Assembly: GCF_003627095.1 (NCBI RefSeq)
Contig: NZ_CP032627.1
Location: 806,001-870,000, forward strand
Source: Lactococcus allomyrinae
GTDB lineage: Bacteria; Bacillota; Bacilli; Lactobacillales; Streptococcaceae
Direction of reading: 5' to 3'
DNA: 64,000 nt
Of this stretch, positions 62,993 through 64,000 are shown piece after piece (within the stretch, counting starts at the first letter, position 1; each line of letters starts with the position of its first letter). A model generated the notes under the pieces. That model had not been told where the DNA came from. It ran no database searches and worked only from the letters and a program-made list of their open reading frames with translations. Both the position numbers and the translations under genes were made by a program.

Positions 62993-64000
62993 TTAACTCT
63001 TGATAAATTGTCGAGAAATCAACTTTTCAACTTCAACGAGCACAAACAAGATAAGGCCAGCTAAGAAAGCATAATTCAAATTATGCAATCCGATATTCAT
63101 CGTTCCTAGTGCATTACTAACTACTGGGACGTAAATAATCATCAGCTGTAAAACTGCCAATATTACCAAAGATATCCAAAGTACATGATTTTTCAACATA
63201 TCTTTATCAATAGAGAAGTTGTGAATGCTACGACAATTTATCATATAAAATACTTGACCAAAGACAATAGTCATCAACAGTGTCGTCTGAGCCACTGCAG
63301 TTGGAACACCTTCAGATATCACTATATTATTTACTAAGAAACCTAGGAAAGCCAATACAATTGATACATAAATCGTTCTAAAAATCGCATACCTATCTAA
63401 AATATTTTCATTTGGATTACGCGGTGAACGATGCATCACATCTTTTGCCTCATGTTCAAAACCTAAGGCAAAGGATAATGTAATTGTTGTTACCATGTTT
63501 AACCACAAAATCTGAACTGAAGTCAGTGGGAGAGGTCTATCAATCAATATTGACACTACAACTAACAGCCCCTGAGCAAAAGCGGTCGGTAGTGAAAAAT
63601 AAATCGTCTTTTTCAAATTATCATAGACACGACGCCCTTCACGAACAGCCTCTGCAATAGTTGCAAAATTATCATCTGCTAACACCATATCTGCGGCATC
63701 TTTTGTGACTTGTGTCCCCTTTTGTCCCATCGCAATCCCAATGTCAGCCTTTTTCAATGCTGGGGCATCATTGACACCATCGCCAGTCATTCCCACAATT
63801 TGTCCATTGGACTTAATAGCACTTACCAAGCGTAATTTATGTTCAGGAGTTGTTCGTGCAAAAACATCATGATTCATCACGATATTCGATAATTCTGTAT
63901 CAGACATCATCTCAATTTCTTGTCCAGTCACAGCTCTATCAGTATTTTTTAAACCAATTTCTTTGGCAATAGCGACAGCTGTATCCTTATGATCTCCTGT
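62993..64000 (-). CDS. cation-transporting P-type ATPase, C-terminal part
   Basis: Partial at the window end; 335 codons visible. It has the hinge motif MTGDGVNDAPALKKADIGIAMG and the upstream TGDHKDTAVAIAKEIGL of the P domain, then four to five C-terminal membrane helices (IQILWLNMVTTITLSFALGFE and others), typical of Ca2+-type (type II) P-ATPases. The phosphorylation Asp lies outside the window. Substrate probably Ca2+ or another cation. Confidence 0.88.
   Translation of the reverse strand, partial: TGDHKDTAVAIAKEIGLKNTDRAVTGQEIEMMSDTELSNIVMNHDVFARTTPEHKLRLVSAIKSNGQIVGMTGDGVNDAPALKKADIGIAMGQKGTQVTKDAADMVLADDNFATIAEAVREGRRVYDNLKKTIYFSLPTAFAQGLLVVVSILIDRPLPLTSVQILWLNMVTTITLSFALGFEHEAKDVMHRSPRNPNENILDRYAIFRTIYVSIVLAFLGFLVNNIVISEGVPTAVAQTTLLMTIVFGQVFYMINCRSIHNFSIDKDMLKNHVLWISLVILAVLQLMIIYVPVVSNALGTMNIGLHNLNYAFLAGLILFVLVEVEKLISRQFIKS

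Overview
The window is from a low-GC lactic acid bacterium, almost certainly Lactococcus close to L. lactis / L. cremoris. The reasons are an Als acetolactate synthase that reads like the L. lactis enzyme throughout, the lactococcal folate cluster folB-folKE-folP-folQ-folC with its HPPK/GTP-cyclohydrolase fusion, murB-potABCD gene order, and AT-rich intergenic DNA with sigma-A promoters. Nearly all genes lie on the minus strand; trhO and trmL are the only plus-strand genes. I saw no rRNA, tRNA, CRISPR array, insertion sequence or phage gene.

Layout. 1-12.4 kb: topA (cut by the window start), dprA, trhO, als, a TPR protein, an AI-2E-type exporter, a methyltransferase, a COG2509 flavoprotein and an RlmCD-type rRNA methyltransferase. 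12.6-16 kb: an ArsD-like protein with a possible attenuator, then pnuC, nadR and a frameshifted NrtR-type Nudix regulator with matching palindromes (NAD salvage). 16-22.8 kb: murB plus potABCD (polyamine uptake; potC frameshifted) and an ECF vitamin S component behind a long leader. 22.8-33.1 kb: thrB-hom, a deoxynucleoside kinase, the folate cluster, ysxC, clpX and folA. 33.1-36.4 kb: trmL, pbuX and xpt under a guanine-type riboswitch. 36.6-43.4 kb: an accessory block with a surface YDG/MBG-repeat protein, an RpiR regulator and a four-gene operon resembling a type VII-secreted lipase toxin with immunity and targeting partners. 43.6-47.8 kb: guaC, lit, a NagD-type phosphatase, an acyl-ACP thioesterase and comEB. 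48-56 kb: a six-gene run that looks like ergothioneine uptake and breakdown. 56-64 kb: GH25 lysozyme, hemW, two paralogous membrane proteins around an amino-acid permease, a choloylglycine-hydrolase family enzyme, tpiA and a Ca-type P-ATPase cut by the window end.

Most notable. (1) The genes that automatic annotation would call hutU, hutH, choS and choQ are probably not for histidine or choline. The lyase lacks the MIO-forming Ala-Ser-Gly, the urocanase homologue has Ser in place of the signature Cys, and a DUF917 (S-methyl thiohydantoin desulfurase family) gene is translationally coupled between them. With the EgtUV-like transporter this reads as an ergothioneine or thiohydantoin catabolic operon. 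(2) The lipase operon at 40.6-43.3 kb matches the reverse-architecture T7SS lipase toxins. (3) Three genes (rlmCD, nrtR, murB) have their ATG exactly six bases after a -10 box, which predicts leaderless mRNAs. (4) CTGTCAG/CTGACAG occurs about 50 times, often as palindromes in terminators and inside genes, but is missing from the accessory block. (5) Both broken genes, nrtR and potC, are broken by loss of one G in a short G run, so sequencing error must be excluded.
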